A DNA stretch of 23,222 nucleotides. Source: Thermocladium sp. UBA166 (lineage in GTDB: Archaea; Thermoproteota; Thermoprotei; Thermoproteales; Thermocladiaceae). The position numbers and the translations under genes were made by a program. The notes beneath the pieces were generated by a model, which had not been told where the DNA came from, made no database searches, and saw nothing but the letters and a program-made list of their open reading frames with translations. The stretch is taken from NCBI GenBank assembly GCA_002508315.1, contig DAHE01000017.1, positions 1 to 23,222 of the forward strand. The letters run 5' to 3'. Every line of letters begins with the position of its first letter. The stretch's first letter is position 1. This document shows, piece by piece, positions 6,701-14,735 of the stretch.

Positions 6701-7345
6701 ATGTGCATTAAAAACGCGCGCACCCTGGTCCTGCGCGGGGAGCTGGGTTCGGCGGGTCCTCATGACTTGATAGGCCCCATTAAGGGCAGCTTGCTTGCAT
6801 CGCTTGTGGATAGGGACTGGAACTTATTGGTGGAGATCGATGATATTTCCCAACTTAGCCCAAGGCTGTTCAGGGGAATTAAGTCGAAGCTTGTGGTGCT
6901 GACCGTGAAGAACATGACGTGGTTGGATACGTACTTTATCTCCCACATAAGTTCAATCCACGGCGGATCCAAAATCATGCTTGGGCTCAGCTTCGAGAGA
7001 TTCTTGGAACTAGCGTCGTTGCCCCTATTGGCTGACATGCCCATACTCCTATTCCCCGGGGAGGAGCACTTGGACTGGCTCCCGCGGGTGCGGAGCGAGA
7101 CTTGGGGTCTCTTCATCGCAAAGAATCAATTGCCTCGCTTTGATAAGCTGTACAGGGACTTGCTGGCTATGGAGCCGCGATATATTGTATTCGATGATGA
7201 GGTTCTAAGGGGTAACTTCCTAGGCATAGAGAAAGCATTCTGCAGTGGCTACTCAATATCGTGCCCCGTCAATTGCCTCGACGTGGTGGAGTGCCTCATA
7301 AAGTGCCCCGTGGCCACCGCCGCTAGGCAAATAGAACCTACTTGA
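6701..7345 (+). CDS. Unknown protein with patterned cysteines, co-transcribed with tbp
   Basis: Protein of 214 residues, not recognised. It starts 4 bases after the tbp stop. The first 180 residues read as alternating strands and helices (LVVLTVKNMTWLDTYF, ILLFPGEEHLDWLP, WGLFIAKNQLP), suggesting an alpha/beta or barrel-like fold. The C-terminal 34 residues hold five cysteines in a regular spacing, C-x6-C-x3-C-x6-C-x3-C (residues 181, 188, 192, 199, 203), reminiscent of a metal or Fe-S site. The first cysteine (residue 2) is outside this cluster. No signal peptide or membrane segment is evident. Being coupled to tbp suggests a housekeeping or transcription-linked role, but function is unknown. 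Confidence 0.75.
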   Translation: MCIKNARTLVLRGELGSAGPHDLIGPIKGSLLASLVDRDWNLLVEIDDISQLSPRLFRGIKSKLVVLTVKNMTWLDTYFISHISSIHGGSKIMLGLSFERFLELASLPLLADMPILLFPGEEHLDWLPRVRSETWGLFIAKNQLPRFDKLYRDLLAMEPRYIVFDDEVLRGNFLGIEKAFCSGYSISCPVNCLDVVECLIKCPVATAARQIEPT

Positions 7346-7361
7346 GGCCCCCGGGGAAAAC

Positions 7362-7369
7362 ATTTTAAG
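7362..7369 (+). promoter_or_regulatory. TATA box of gltX
   Basis: ATTTTAAG lies about 25 bases before the GTG at 7390, after the stop of the preceding gene, so gltX probably starts a new leaderless transcript. The A-run just upstream (7357-7360) fits a purine-rich BRE. Confidence 0.55.
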
Positions 7370-7389
7370 CATTATATAGCCCTCATCGT

Positions 7390-9153
7390 GTGGTAGATGA
7401 TATATACGACGCGGTCATGAGAAGCGTGTTGATAAACGCGGTTAAGTTCGGGGGCTCAGCTAACGTTAGCGCGGTCATGACGAGGCTCCTCGCCGAGAAG
7501 CCGGAGCTGAGGCAGAGGGCAAGGGAGGTCAAGGCAATTGTGGAGGAGGTGGTCGCTAAGGTTAACTCCATGAGCCCGGAGGAGCAGAGGAGGGTTCTTC
7601 AGGAGAGGTGGCCCGACGCCCTGGCCCCGGAGAGGAAGCGGGTGGAGGAGAGGAAAGGCGTTGAGTCGCTGCCCCCCCTCCCAAACGCCGATAGATACCC
7701 CGTGATAAAGCTAAGATTCGCGCCTAACCCTGATTTCGTCCTTCACCTGGGCAGCGCGAGGCCTGCCGTGATTAATTATGCGTATAAATTGAAGTATGCA
7801 GAGAAGGCCAGGTTGGTGTTGAGATTCGAGGACACGGATCCGCGCACCAAGAAACCGATGAGGGCCGCGTACTCAATGATAAGGGAGGACTTGGCGTGGC
7901 TGGGAATCAAGTGGGATGAGGAGTACATACAATCACAAAGAATGGAAATATACTATGAATATATAAGGAAGGCCGTGGATATGGGCAAGGCATACGTGGT
8001 GGCCAAAGGCACTCAATGCGATCCGGATCTGTGGAAGTCGTTGAAGTCATCTGGATTACCGTGCCCCAACAGGGATGCTGATCCCGCCGCCAACATGGAG
8101 CTATTGGACAAGATGTTTCAAGGCAGCTTCAAGGAGGGGGAGGCCGTGGTGGCTATGAAGACCGATATATCCAGCCCAGATCCATCGTTGAGGGATTGGG
8201 TGGCGATGAGGATAATAGACACGCATAGAGACCCGCACCCCCTGGTTGGGGATAAGTACATCCTATGGCCTACCTATAACTTCGCGGTGGCCATAGACGA
8301 TCATTTGTTGGGGATAACCCACATATTGAGGGCCCAAGAGCATCGCGTCAACACGAGTAAGCAAAGCTACGTCTATAAGGCATTCGGCTGGGAGATGGGG
8401 GATACGATTCACTTCGGCAGGCTGCACATAGAGGGCGCATCGCTGAGCAAGTCCGTGCTGAAGAAGATAGGTCTATCATTCGACGATATAACGCTGCCCA
8501 CTTTGGCCGGTCTAAGGGAGCGGGGCATACAGCCGGAGGCCATCTGGGAGGTAATGCTGTCGGTCGGCATAAAGGAGAGCGATGCAACCATATCGCTGGA
8601 CAACCTGTTCGCCGCCAACAGGAAAGCGCTGGAGCCCCGCGCGAGTAGGTTCATGTTTGTGGAGGCCCCGATCAGGGTCGATATAGCCACAAGTGCTCCA
8701 TTAAGGGCGCGCATACAGTATCACCCAAGCCACCCGGAGAGGGGCGCCAGGACGATAGAGGTAACGCCAGTGAATGGATTAGCAACGGTTTATATCTCTA
8801 GGGGGGATGTAGAGTCCATTCCGAGTGGATCGATTGTGAGGTTGATGGACCTGGCCAACGTGCGGTTGACCGCCGAGGGGGATCATTATAGGGGTGAGGT
8901 CGAGAGCCTGGGAGTGGACGACGCGAAGAGGCATGGATACAAGATAATACAATGGGTTCCATCATCTGCGATCCCCACCTCGGTCATAGTGCCCATCGAG
9001 GTGGGCAAGGTGGATAAGCGAATGGGTTTGGGAGAGCCCGCCCTCCTCTCGGATGTGGGGGAAGGCGACGTGGTTCAGTTCGTCAGGTATGGCTTCGTCA
9101 AGCTGCGGTCCAAGTCACGTGAGGGGTTGGAGTTCATCTACATTCATGGGTGA
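7390..9153 (+). CDS. gltX: Glutamyl-tRNA synthetase (archaeal type)
   Basis: Protein of 587 residues that charges tRNA-Glu in the cytoplasm, and in many archaea also tRNA-Gln as the first step to Gln-tRNA. The N-terminal ~95 residues are the helical extension typical of archaeal GluRS. The class I catalytic core follows: the HIGH-like HLGSARP (119-125) after LRFAPNPD, FEDTDPR, and the KMSKS-like loop SLSKS (351-355). The C-terminal half is the beta-barrel anticodon-binding domain of the archaeal/eukaryotic GlnRS-like kind. The start is GTG, chosen because the TATA box lies 25 bases upstream and the next gene overlaps the stop by four bases (9150-9153). Confidence 0.97.
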   Translation: MVDDIYDAVMRSVLINAVKFGGSANVSAVMTRLLAEKPELRQRAREVKAIVEEVVAKVNSMSPEEQRRVLQERWPDALAPERKRVEERKGVESLPPLPNADRYPVIKLRFAPNPDFVLHLGSARPAVINYAYKLKYAEKARLVLRFEDTDPRTKKPMRAAYSMIREDLAWLGIKWDEEYIQSQRMEIYYEYIRKAVDMGKAYVVAKGTQCDPDLWKSLKSSGLPCPNRDADPAANMELLDKMFQGSFKEGEAVVAMKTDISSPDPSLRDWVAMRIIDTHRDPHPLVGDKYILWPTYNFAVAIDDHLLGITHILRAQEHRVNTSKQSYVYKAFGWEMGDTIHFGRLHIEGASLSKSVLKKIGLSFDDITLPTLAGLRERGIQPEAIWEVMLSVGIKESDATISLDNLFAANRKALEPRASRFMFVEAPIRVDIATSAPLRARIQYHPSHPERGARTIEVTPVNGLATVYISRGDVESIPSGSIVRLMDLANVRLTAEGDHYRGEVESLGVDDAKRHGYKIIQWVPSSAIPTSVIVPIEVGKVDKRMGLGEPALLSDVGEGDVVQFVRYGFVKLRSKSREGLEFIYIHG

Positions 9154-10187
9154 CCCACTTGAGGGTGTGGTTCGACGCCTTGACCGCGAAGCAGGCGCGC
9201 ATCGCCTCCATACTGTACCTGGAGGGTAAGTCGCGGGGCATTGATGTGGAGATAACGTGTAGGAATTATGATTACGTGGAGAACATATTCAGGTTATATG
9301 GAGCACCCCATAAATGCGTTGGAATGCATGGAGTGGATCCCATGGATAAGCTAAGGAAGGGCTTCGAGCGGTCCCTCCTATTGTTGGATGCATTGGGCGA
9401 GTTCGACGTCCACGTGTCCCTAACGTCCCCCGACGCCTTCCGCATAGCGTTCGGCCTCAATAAGCCCATAATAGCGATAACGGACACTCTTCACTCGACG
9501 TTCGTGAACAGGCTAACCCTGCCGCTCGCCTCGCTGATAATACTGCCCAATGCATTGCCTCACAGCGATATCCTGGAGTATGTTCCATGCGACGAGCGCC
9601 GGGCCATAAAGTGGTTCAATGGATTGTTCGAGATAATGTGGATAAAGAGGTTCTCCCCCAACGTGGAGGAGATAAGGGCATTGGGGTTGGAGCCGGGCGG
9701 GTACGCCGTGTTCAGATTGGAGGAGAGCTTGGCGTCCTATTACGTGTACGGCGATAAATTGTATCTTGGAATAAAAGCCGTGGAGGAGCTCGTCAAGAGG
9801 GGCCTCAAAGTGGTGGTGTTTCCCCGTTACGATCATCAAGCCAAGGCGATAGAGTCCAAGTTCGGCGGGGGCGACGTGGTGATACCGAGGATCCCCTTGG
9901 ATGGGCTTAATCTAGCCTATCATGCTGCAATGGTTGTGACGGGCGGATCCACTTTCTCCACCGAGGCAGCCCTGCTGGGCACGCCGGCCATATCATACTT
10001 CCCGACGCCGTATTATATAGATGATTACTTGATCAAGTCGGGATTCCCGCTGCGCAGATGCAGGCCCGAGGAGCTGCTGGGCTGCATATCGACCATGGAT
10101 CTAACCAAGACAAGGCCCAGCTTGAGTGGTCTAGTGGACCCGACGGATTTGATACTGGATGCGGTTAAATCCTTCTCGCGTTCCTAA
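9150..10187 (+). CDS. DUF354 family glycosyltransferase-like protein
   Basis: Protein of 345 residues. It begins with the family signature VWFDALTAKQARIAS and has the NYDYVENIFRLYG strand, GLNKPIIAITDT, and the C-terminal donor-binding-like region VVTGGSTFSTEAALLGTPAIS, characteristic of the GT-B fold shared with UDP-GlcNAc 2-epimerases and glycosyltransferases. DUF354 is found in archaea and some bacteria, often near nucleotide-sugar genes; its substrate is not established. Its start overlaps gltX by 4 bases, so translation is coupled. Its last 23 bases overlap the convergent unknown gene at 10165-10635. Confidence 0.85.
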   Translation: MTHLRVWFDALTAKQARIASILYLEGKSRGIDVEITCRNYDYVENIFRLYGAPHKCVGMHGVDPMDKLRKGFERSLLLLDALGEFDVHVSLTSPDAFRIAFGLNKPIIAITDTLHSTFVNRLTLPLASLIILPNALPHSDILEYVPCDERRAIKWFNGLFEIMWIKRFSPNVEEIRALGLEPGGYAVFRLEESLASYYVYGDKLYLGIKAVEELVKRGLKVVVFPRYDHQAKAIESKFGGGDVVIPRIPLDGLNLAYHAAMVVTGGSTFSTEAALLGTPAISYFPTPYYIDDYLIKSGFPLRRCRPEELLGCISTMDLTKTRPSLSGLVDPTDLILDAVKSFSRS

Positions 10188-10635
10188 TGCTGAGGTCCTC
10201 TCCCTTCACTAGGTATATTGATTCCTTCTCGTCCAGCGATTTAATGACGCCTAGGGCGAATTCCAGCTCCATTAAATCGATCTCCGCCTCCACGGAGCTC
10301 CGCCTCAACTTGAGTAGGGATGCGTGATCCATCCCGTACTTGCTCTCCACCGCCTTCACGGTCCTCACGAATTCCTCGCGTCTATACTTACCGTAATCCG
10401 AGTAGCAGGGCGCATTGCCTAAGCCAAGGGCAGGGGATAGCTCGGAGAGATATATACAGGTTCCCGGGTCCCTGCCGGCTGGGCATCGGGTCTCGCAGAA
10501 GGCGAGGGAGTACTTGACAAGGCGTTGAAGCACCTTTAGGGGGAGAACCACGTATTCCTCTTCTGGATCCAAAACGGACTCACCTAACGCATTAATGATA
10601 TTAGCCAAATAAACGTTTTCGCCCACTGCACCCAC
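10165..10635 (-). CDS. Unknown cysteine-containing protein behind thiolase
   Basis: Protein of 156 residues, not recognised. It starts with GTG at 10635, only 3 bases after the thiolase stop, so the two share a transcript. The region around residues 47-77 contains CETRCPAGRDPGTC (C-x3-C-x8-C) and a further Cys at 77, a possible metal or Fe-S site. The rest is predicted helical, with acidic (EEEYVV) and mixed segments and no membrane segment. The 3' end overlaps the convergent DUF354 gene by 23 bases, a compact arrangement. In many archaea the partner of a thiolase is a DUF35 OB-fold protein; this is not one. Confidence 0.75.
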   Translation of the reverse strand: MGAVGENVYLANIINALGESVLDPEEEYVVLPLKVLQRLVKYSLAFCETRCPAGRDPGTCIYLSELSPALGLGNAPCYSDYGKYRREEFVRTVKAVESKYGMDHASLLKLRRSSVEAEIDLMELEFALGVIKSLDEKESIYLVKGEDLSIRNARRI

Positions 10636-10638
10636 GGC

Positions 10639-11835
10639 TCACGCCATCTCTATCGCTATCGCGGTGCCTCCGCCCGTCCCATGGCACAGAGCAGCTATTC
10701 CCCTCCGCCCTCCCACGTGCTGCAGCGCTGTTATTAGGGTAGTCACTATCCTGGCGCCGCTGGCCCCCAGGGGATGGCCAAGGGCTATCGCGCCGCCGAA
10801 CACGTTCATCTTATCGTATGGGACCCCCAACACCTTGTTGACCAATACGTTGACCACCGCGAATGCCTCGTTGATCTCGAACGAGTCGAAATCAGCCACC
10901 TTGCTGTTCAACCTCTTCAACAACTTATCGATGGCGTATATCGGGGTCTCCGGGAACCTCCATGGCTCGAGCATGGCCCAGCTATACCCCATTATCTTGG
11001 CTATGGGCTTCAGCCCCGCCTCCTTGGCCCTAGCCCCCGTGGTGAGCACCAACGCGGCCGCGCCGTCGCTTAACTGCGATGAATTGCCTGCTGTGTGCAA
11101 TCCATCCACGCCGAATGCCGGCTTCAGCGACCTCAGCTTGTCCAGGCTTGTGTCGGGCCGTATCCCCTCATCCCGCTCCAGCGACGCCTTAACCCCCCTG
11201 ATCTCCGCATGGAATGGCTCCACCTCCTTGAATAACCCCTCCGTCACTGCCTTAACTGCCCTGGTGTGGCTTAGGTATGCGTACTCATCCAGCTCATCCC
11301 TGGGCACCTCGTATTTCTTGGCCACCGCATCGGCCTCTTGCCCCATTATCATTCCATTAGTTGGATCCATCAACCCATCGTTTATCATTAAGTCCATGAA
11401 CTCCATTTTCCTATTTATCAAGTGCTTCACCCCCCACCTATACTCGCTGCTCAAGGCCAGCGGCTGGGTGCTCATGGAATCAACGCCCCCAGCTATCATT
11501 ACCGACGCATCGCCTACCTTCAACTCGCGGTACGCCTCGAATATAGCCTGCATGCCGGATGAACACACCCTATTCACCGTGTACGCGCCCACCTCCTTGG
11601 GCATTCCTGCCAGCAAGGCAGCGTAGCGGGATATGTTCTGACCCATTCCACCCTGCAGCGTGGATCCCATCACCACTTCATCGACCATCTTAGCATCTAT
11701 CCCGCTGCGATTGATAGCGGCCCTTATGGCCTCGGCGGCCAAGTGAGGGGAGGGAACATCCTTGAGGGAACCCCCGAATCTACCTATGGGGGTTCTCGCG
11801 TACCCAACTATTACCACATCATCGTCGTTTACCAT
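10639..11835 (-). CDS. Thiolase (acetyl-CoA C-acyltransferase-like)
   Basis: Protein of 398 residues, the full length of a thiolase. All three catalytic sites are visible: the nucleophile C91 in VNRVCSSGMQ, the histidine H354 in GHPLGASG, and the second cysteine C384 in CHGTGGG. The complete set indicates a true thiolase condensing or cleaving acyl-CoA, rather than the archaeal thiolase-like proteins that lack the second cysteine. Substrate chain length cannot be read. A TATA box (ATTTTTTAAT on the minus strand, 11856-11865) lies about 26 bases before the ATG. The operon continues into an unknown small cysteine protein. Confidence 0.93.
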   Translation of the reverse strand: MVNDDDVVIVGYARTPIGRFGGSLKDVPSPHLAAEAIRAAINRSGIDAKMVDEVVMGSTLQGGMGQNISRYAALLAGMPKEVGAYTVNRVCSSGMQAIFEAYRELKVGDASVMIAGGVDSMSTQPLALSSEYRWGVKHLINRKMEFMDLMINDGLMDPTNGMIMGQEADAVAKKYEVPRDELDEYAYLSHTRAVKAVTEGLFKEVEPFHAEIRGVKASLERDEGIRPDTSLDKLRSLKPAFGVDGLHTAGNSSQLSDGAAALVLTTGARAKEAGLKPIAKIMGYSWAMLEPWRFPETPIYAIDKLLKRLNSKVADFDSFEINEAFAVVNVLVNKVLGVPYDKMNVFGGAIALGHPLGASGARIVTTLITALQHVGGRRGIAALCHGTGGGTAIAIEMA

Positions 11836-12019
11836 GACCTAGCGTCCCAGCTCGAATTAAAAAATCTTAGTGCCTCGATTTTTTGCATTCGTAGTAATAT
11901 TTTTCAGTTTTTTCAGTAATAATTATTAATAAAAGGGCATTCCTCGATACCATGGATCAATGGCATTCCACGCGCTTCCTGCCTGATACTTTTTTTAATG
12001 CCGATGATGCGGATTAATT
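11836..12019. promoter_or_regulatory. Divergent intergenic region of thiolase and membrane AAA+ genes
   Basis: The 184 bases hold two outward-facing TATA boxes, at 11856-11865 for the thiolase and CTTTTTTTA at 11989-11997 for the AAA+ gene, each about 26 bases before its start. Between them lie a direct repeat TTTTTCAGT (11900-11908 and 11909-11917), the 12-base perfect palindrome TAATAATTATTA (11917-11928), and a repeated GGCATTCC (11936-11943 and 11962-11969). These are candidate operator sites, but A/T-rich sequence makes short palindromes likely by chance. Confidence 0.45.
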
Positions 12020-13666
12020 ATGGTAATAAGCAAGTTGAGGAGCGGCGCATTGGGGGCAGTGACTGCATTGGCCGCCTCGCTGCCCCTCATCTATTACTCA
12101 GTGAGCAGGGGGGAGTGGATCGGCATCGCTGCGACGCTTGGCGCCGTCCTGCTGGCTGCGCTGGGTAGGACCAACGCATCATCCGGCCTCCTACTGCTGG
12201 GGGGATTGGGAGTAATAGCCGTATCGCTCTGGGGCGATATATACGTGAATCCAGGCGGCACCGCCCTACTCCTAGCACCCCTCGTGGTGGGCATCATAAT
12301 TATAGCGTCACACCTAGGCCTCCTCTCCGCCTCCTCCACGAGGGGCATGGGCCCCTCATTCGCCTCGGCATCACTGATAGCCATGTTCCTCCCCCCACCC
12401 TGGCCCCTCCTGGGCTTTGCCTGGGCGACGGCGGGGGGAATAACCTCGGAATTCGAGGCATTCTCCTCCCCCCTCCTCCCACCGGCGTCCTACTCGTTGA
12501 CGTACGTGCTGGAAGCAATGCTGAGCGGCGCCCCGCTTGGGGGCGGGATACCGTTGAAGCCTCTCTCCTTCTATTCCTCCTTCATTAAAAACATAAACGC
12601 GTATGCAAATCCATTCACGATAAGCATGCTGGCGATATCCCTCTCGCTGATCGCCGCGTCTCCCTTGATCGCCATGAAACGACGCATGCTAGTGCCCCTC
12701 TCCGCTCTCCTCTCGGTTCTGGCCACGTCCATGCTGGTCTCGTCTCTCCCCTCCCTTCCAGAGATCCTGGCCTTATTCTTGGTGGCTTCGGCATTGGGCT
12801 TCATTGGTTCGACCTACGTGACAGATGTGGACGTGATTCCATTACTTTATGGGCACTTAGCCGATATCCCCACCTCCGACGAATTGAGGAGCATGTACCG
12901 GGAGAATTGGGAGGGATTGATTGGAATGGACGCCGCCAAGAAGGAGTTAATGGCTGTCGCTGCAAGCTTCAACGGGGGGTGGAAGAGCAGGGTTAGGCCG
13001 GTGCACGGCGTGCTCCTCTACGGCCCCTCCGGCACAGGGAAGACAGCGTTGGGGCTGGGCTTCGCGGCTTGGCTGGGCCTGGAGAGGGGGTTCCACGTCC
13101 TCATCATAAGGACAGGCGCGTTGATGCGGGGAGGGCCGTGGAGCGCTGCCCATAGGCTTTACCTGGTCTTCCGCCTAGCCCGAGCGCTTCAGCCCAGCGT
13201 GGTCTACATAGATGAGGTGGATGCGTTGGGGAAGGCGAGGAGCGAGGCCGACTCAGGCGGGTACCGCTTGGTGGGAGTATTGCTGCAGGAAATAGATGGC
13301 ACTGTTTCCCGCTTCGATAAGGTAATGGTGGTGGCGACGACGAACGTGGTAGAATCGCTCGATCCAGCGCTGGTCAGGCCGGGCAGGCTTGGGGATTTGA
13401 AGATATTCGTGCCGAAGCCGCCGCCCGACGTAGTGGCCGGGATATTGATGGGCATCGCTCAGCAACGAGGAGTGGCTCTCCCCGATTGGTTGTTGAGGGA
13501 GGCATCGCGGAGCGTGGAGACTGGCGCGGAGGCGGAGGCGCTGGTTAACTGCGTGGCCATAAAGATGGGGGCTGGGGCCGAAGCTGACTCACTCGCCGCA
13601 TGCTTGGCCGGCGCCACCACTGGAATAAACGCGTACGAAGTAGGTAAGCAAGGAGAGGAACGCTGA
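12020..13666 (+). CDS. Polytopic membrane AAA+ ATPase
   Basis: Protein of 548 residues. The N-terminal ~270 residues contain about seven or eight hydrophobic segments (for example near residues 11-29, 32-48, 55-75, 79-101, 111-141, 195-218 and 224-267). The C-terminal part is a single AAA+ module: Walker A GPSGTGKT (335-342), Walker B VVYIDEVD (D398, E399), and the second region of homology TTNVVESLDPALVRPGR with Arg 453 and Arg 456, then the helical lid. It resembles FtsH/katanin-type ATPases, but no zinc-protease domain follows; the protein ends after the lid. It is therefore probably a membrane-anchored unfoldase or remodelling ATPase of unknown substrate. A TATA box lies 27 bases upstream. 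Confidence 0.85.
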   Translation: MVISKLRSGALGAVTALAASLPLIYYSVSRGEWIGIAATLGAVLLAALGRTNASSGLLLLGGLGVIAVSLWGDIYVNPGGTALLLAPLVVGIIIIASHLGLLSASSTRGMGPSFASASLIAMFLPPPWPLLGFAWATAGGITSEFEAFSSPLLPPASYSLTYVLEAMLSGAPLGGGIPLKPLSFYSSFIKNINAYANPFTISMLAISLSLIAASPLIAMKRRMLVPLSALLSVLATSMLVSSLPSLPEILALFLVASALGFIGSTYVTDVDVIPLLYGHLADIPTSDELRSMYRENWEGLIGMDAAKKELMAVAASFNGGWKSRVRPVHGVLLYGPSGTGKTALGLGFAAWLGLERGFHVLIIRTGALMRGGPWSAAHRLYLVFRLARALQPSVVYIDEVDALGKARSEADSGGYRLVGVLLQEIDGTVSRFDKVMVVATTNVVESLDPALVRPGRLGDLKIFVPKPPPDVVAGILMGIAQQRGVALPDWLLREASRSVETGAEAEALVNCVAIKMGAGAEADSLAACLAGATTGINAYEVGKQGEER

Positions 13667-13715
13667 CGAGAGGCTTCTTGGGGGTGGAATGGGTTTTGGG
13701 TCGCCATCTCTTATG

Positions 13716-13739
13716 TCTCCGGTTAAATTTAACCGGAGA
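13716..13739. repeat. 24-base perfect palindrome between convergent genes
   Basis: Half-site TCTCCGGTTAAA followed immediately by its exact reverse complement, with an AT core (TTAAATTTAA) flanked by CCGG. It lies 50 bases after the AAA+ stop and 64 bases before the end of the convergent methyltransferase gene. It could be a dimeric-protein binding site, a two-way terminator hairpin or an unrecognised promoter core. The sequence alone does not decide. Confidence 0.8.
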
Positions 13740-13802
13740 GAAGTCAATGGACTGAACCGCGTTGGGATAACAATGGAAATTTACGGTTGGGCCAGGGATT
13801 GC

Positions 13803-14660
13803 CTAGCTCTTCTCCATTACTATGATGTATTCATGCACTATGCCCGTGATGGTTTTTGGGTCGTATTCCTTTCTCTTGTCCCATATTATTATGTTCCTCA
13901 AGTTGAAGTTCATTCCCTTCATCATCGTGATTAAGTCCACGTGTAATGGGTATATGATTGGCCCCACCATCGCATCCTCCACGGTCATAATCATGAAGCC
14001 CCCCTTCCTTAATATGGTCCATAGCTTGGCAATGATCTTGCCTAGCTCCCCCATGTAATTCTCGTAATTGGTAATCACCGCTAGGTCCCTTGGATCCAGT
14101 CCCCTTAAGCCGCCGCTTGGCGCTGGGTTGAAGCGAGGAGGGGCCGTTAGCGCTATGTCCACGGACTCGCGTTCCAGGTACTTATCCATGTTTCGGGCGT
14201 CGTCTTTAATTATTATGGGTTCATGGTCTACCTTCTGCCTCACCATATCCATCTCCAAGGTCAGCCTATCGGGTAACGTTAATGGGGCGAATCCCCTTGA
14301 TTCCTCCTCCAGCTCCTTAAGCCTTTTAATAGCGATGTTGATCAGGTCATCGTATATCTCGAACCCCACTCCCTTCCTTATCAATGCATAGGTCGATGCC
14401 AGGGTGGATCCGCTTCCCATGAATGGGTCCACCACCACGTCGCCCGCCTTGGAGTACATAATTATTAGCCTGTTTATCAATTCCATGGGCATGACTTGCT
14501 GGACGCCAAGTTTTTTCTCCTCCTTGGACCTCTGAATGTCCCACACAGACGTTAACCAGCGCGCTATGGTGGCGTTATCCAGCGTGCTCCAGCTTAATAC
14601 GTCATAGTTGGCCCTGGCCTTATTAATGAGTGCTGGGGGGTTGTTTAGTAAAATCACCAT
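13803..14660 (-). CDS. DNA N6/N4 methyltransferase-like protein, circularly permuted, atypical motif IV
   Basis: Protein of 285 residues of the N6_N4_Mtase type. Residues 38-120 match what is usually the C-terminal part of beta-class enzymes: SVWDIQRS, the MPMELINRLI helix, the AdoMet motif I DPFMGSGST (78-86) and GVGFEI (motif II). The part usually N-terminal comes second: DARNMDKYLERESVDIALTAPP then YENYMGELGKIIAKLWTILRKGGFMIM. The catalytic motif IV, normally (D/N/S)PP(Y/F/W), reads APPR (173-176), altered at both key positions. An N-terminal NPPA (residues 7-10) is a possible substitute. No restriction endonuclease is adjacent. It may be an orphan methyltransferase, one with a changed target, or inactive. 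The TATA box is at 14681-14690. Confidence 0.8.
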   Translation of the reverse strand: MVILLNNPPALINKARANYDVLSWSTLDNATIARWLTSVWDIQRSKEEKKLGVQQVMPMELINRLIIMYSKAGDVVVDPFMGSGSTLASTYALIRKGVGFEIYDDLINIAIKRLKELEEESRGFAPLTLPDRLTLEMDMVRQKVDHEPIIIKDDARNMDKYLERESVDIALTAPPRFNPAPSGGLRGLDPRDLAVITNYENYMGELGKIIAKLWTILRKGGFMIMTVEDAMVGPIIYPLHVDLITMMKGMNFNLRNIIIWDKRKEYDPKTITGIVHEYIIVMEKS

Positions 14661-14680
14661 ATATACTATAAAGCATGCAG

Positions 14681-14690
14681 CATTTTAAAT
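14681..14690 (-). promoter_or_regulatory. TATA box of the methyltransferase-like gene
   Basis: ATTTAAAATG on the minus strand, centred about 25 bases before the ATG at 14660, giving a leaderless transcript. Confidence 0.55.
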
Positions 14691-14735
14691 ATTACTTATT
14701 AATCGATGGTACGTGCATCTAGCTCAACGCGGCGG

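Noticed and set aside
10664..11626. Long open frame opposite the thiolase gene
   Set aside because: It mirrors the thiolase, which has all catalytic residues; the opposite frame is a by-product of GC-rich codon use.
12020..13666. FtsH-type protease
   Set aside because: The sequence ends after the AAA+ lid; no HExxH zinc site exists and there are too many membrane segments.
13689..13934. 81-residue open frame across the palindrome and into the methyltransferase 3' end
   Set aside because: No promoter fits, no family match, and it lies antisense to a real gene; kept only as the idea of a possible antisense transcript.
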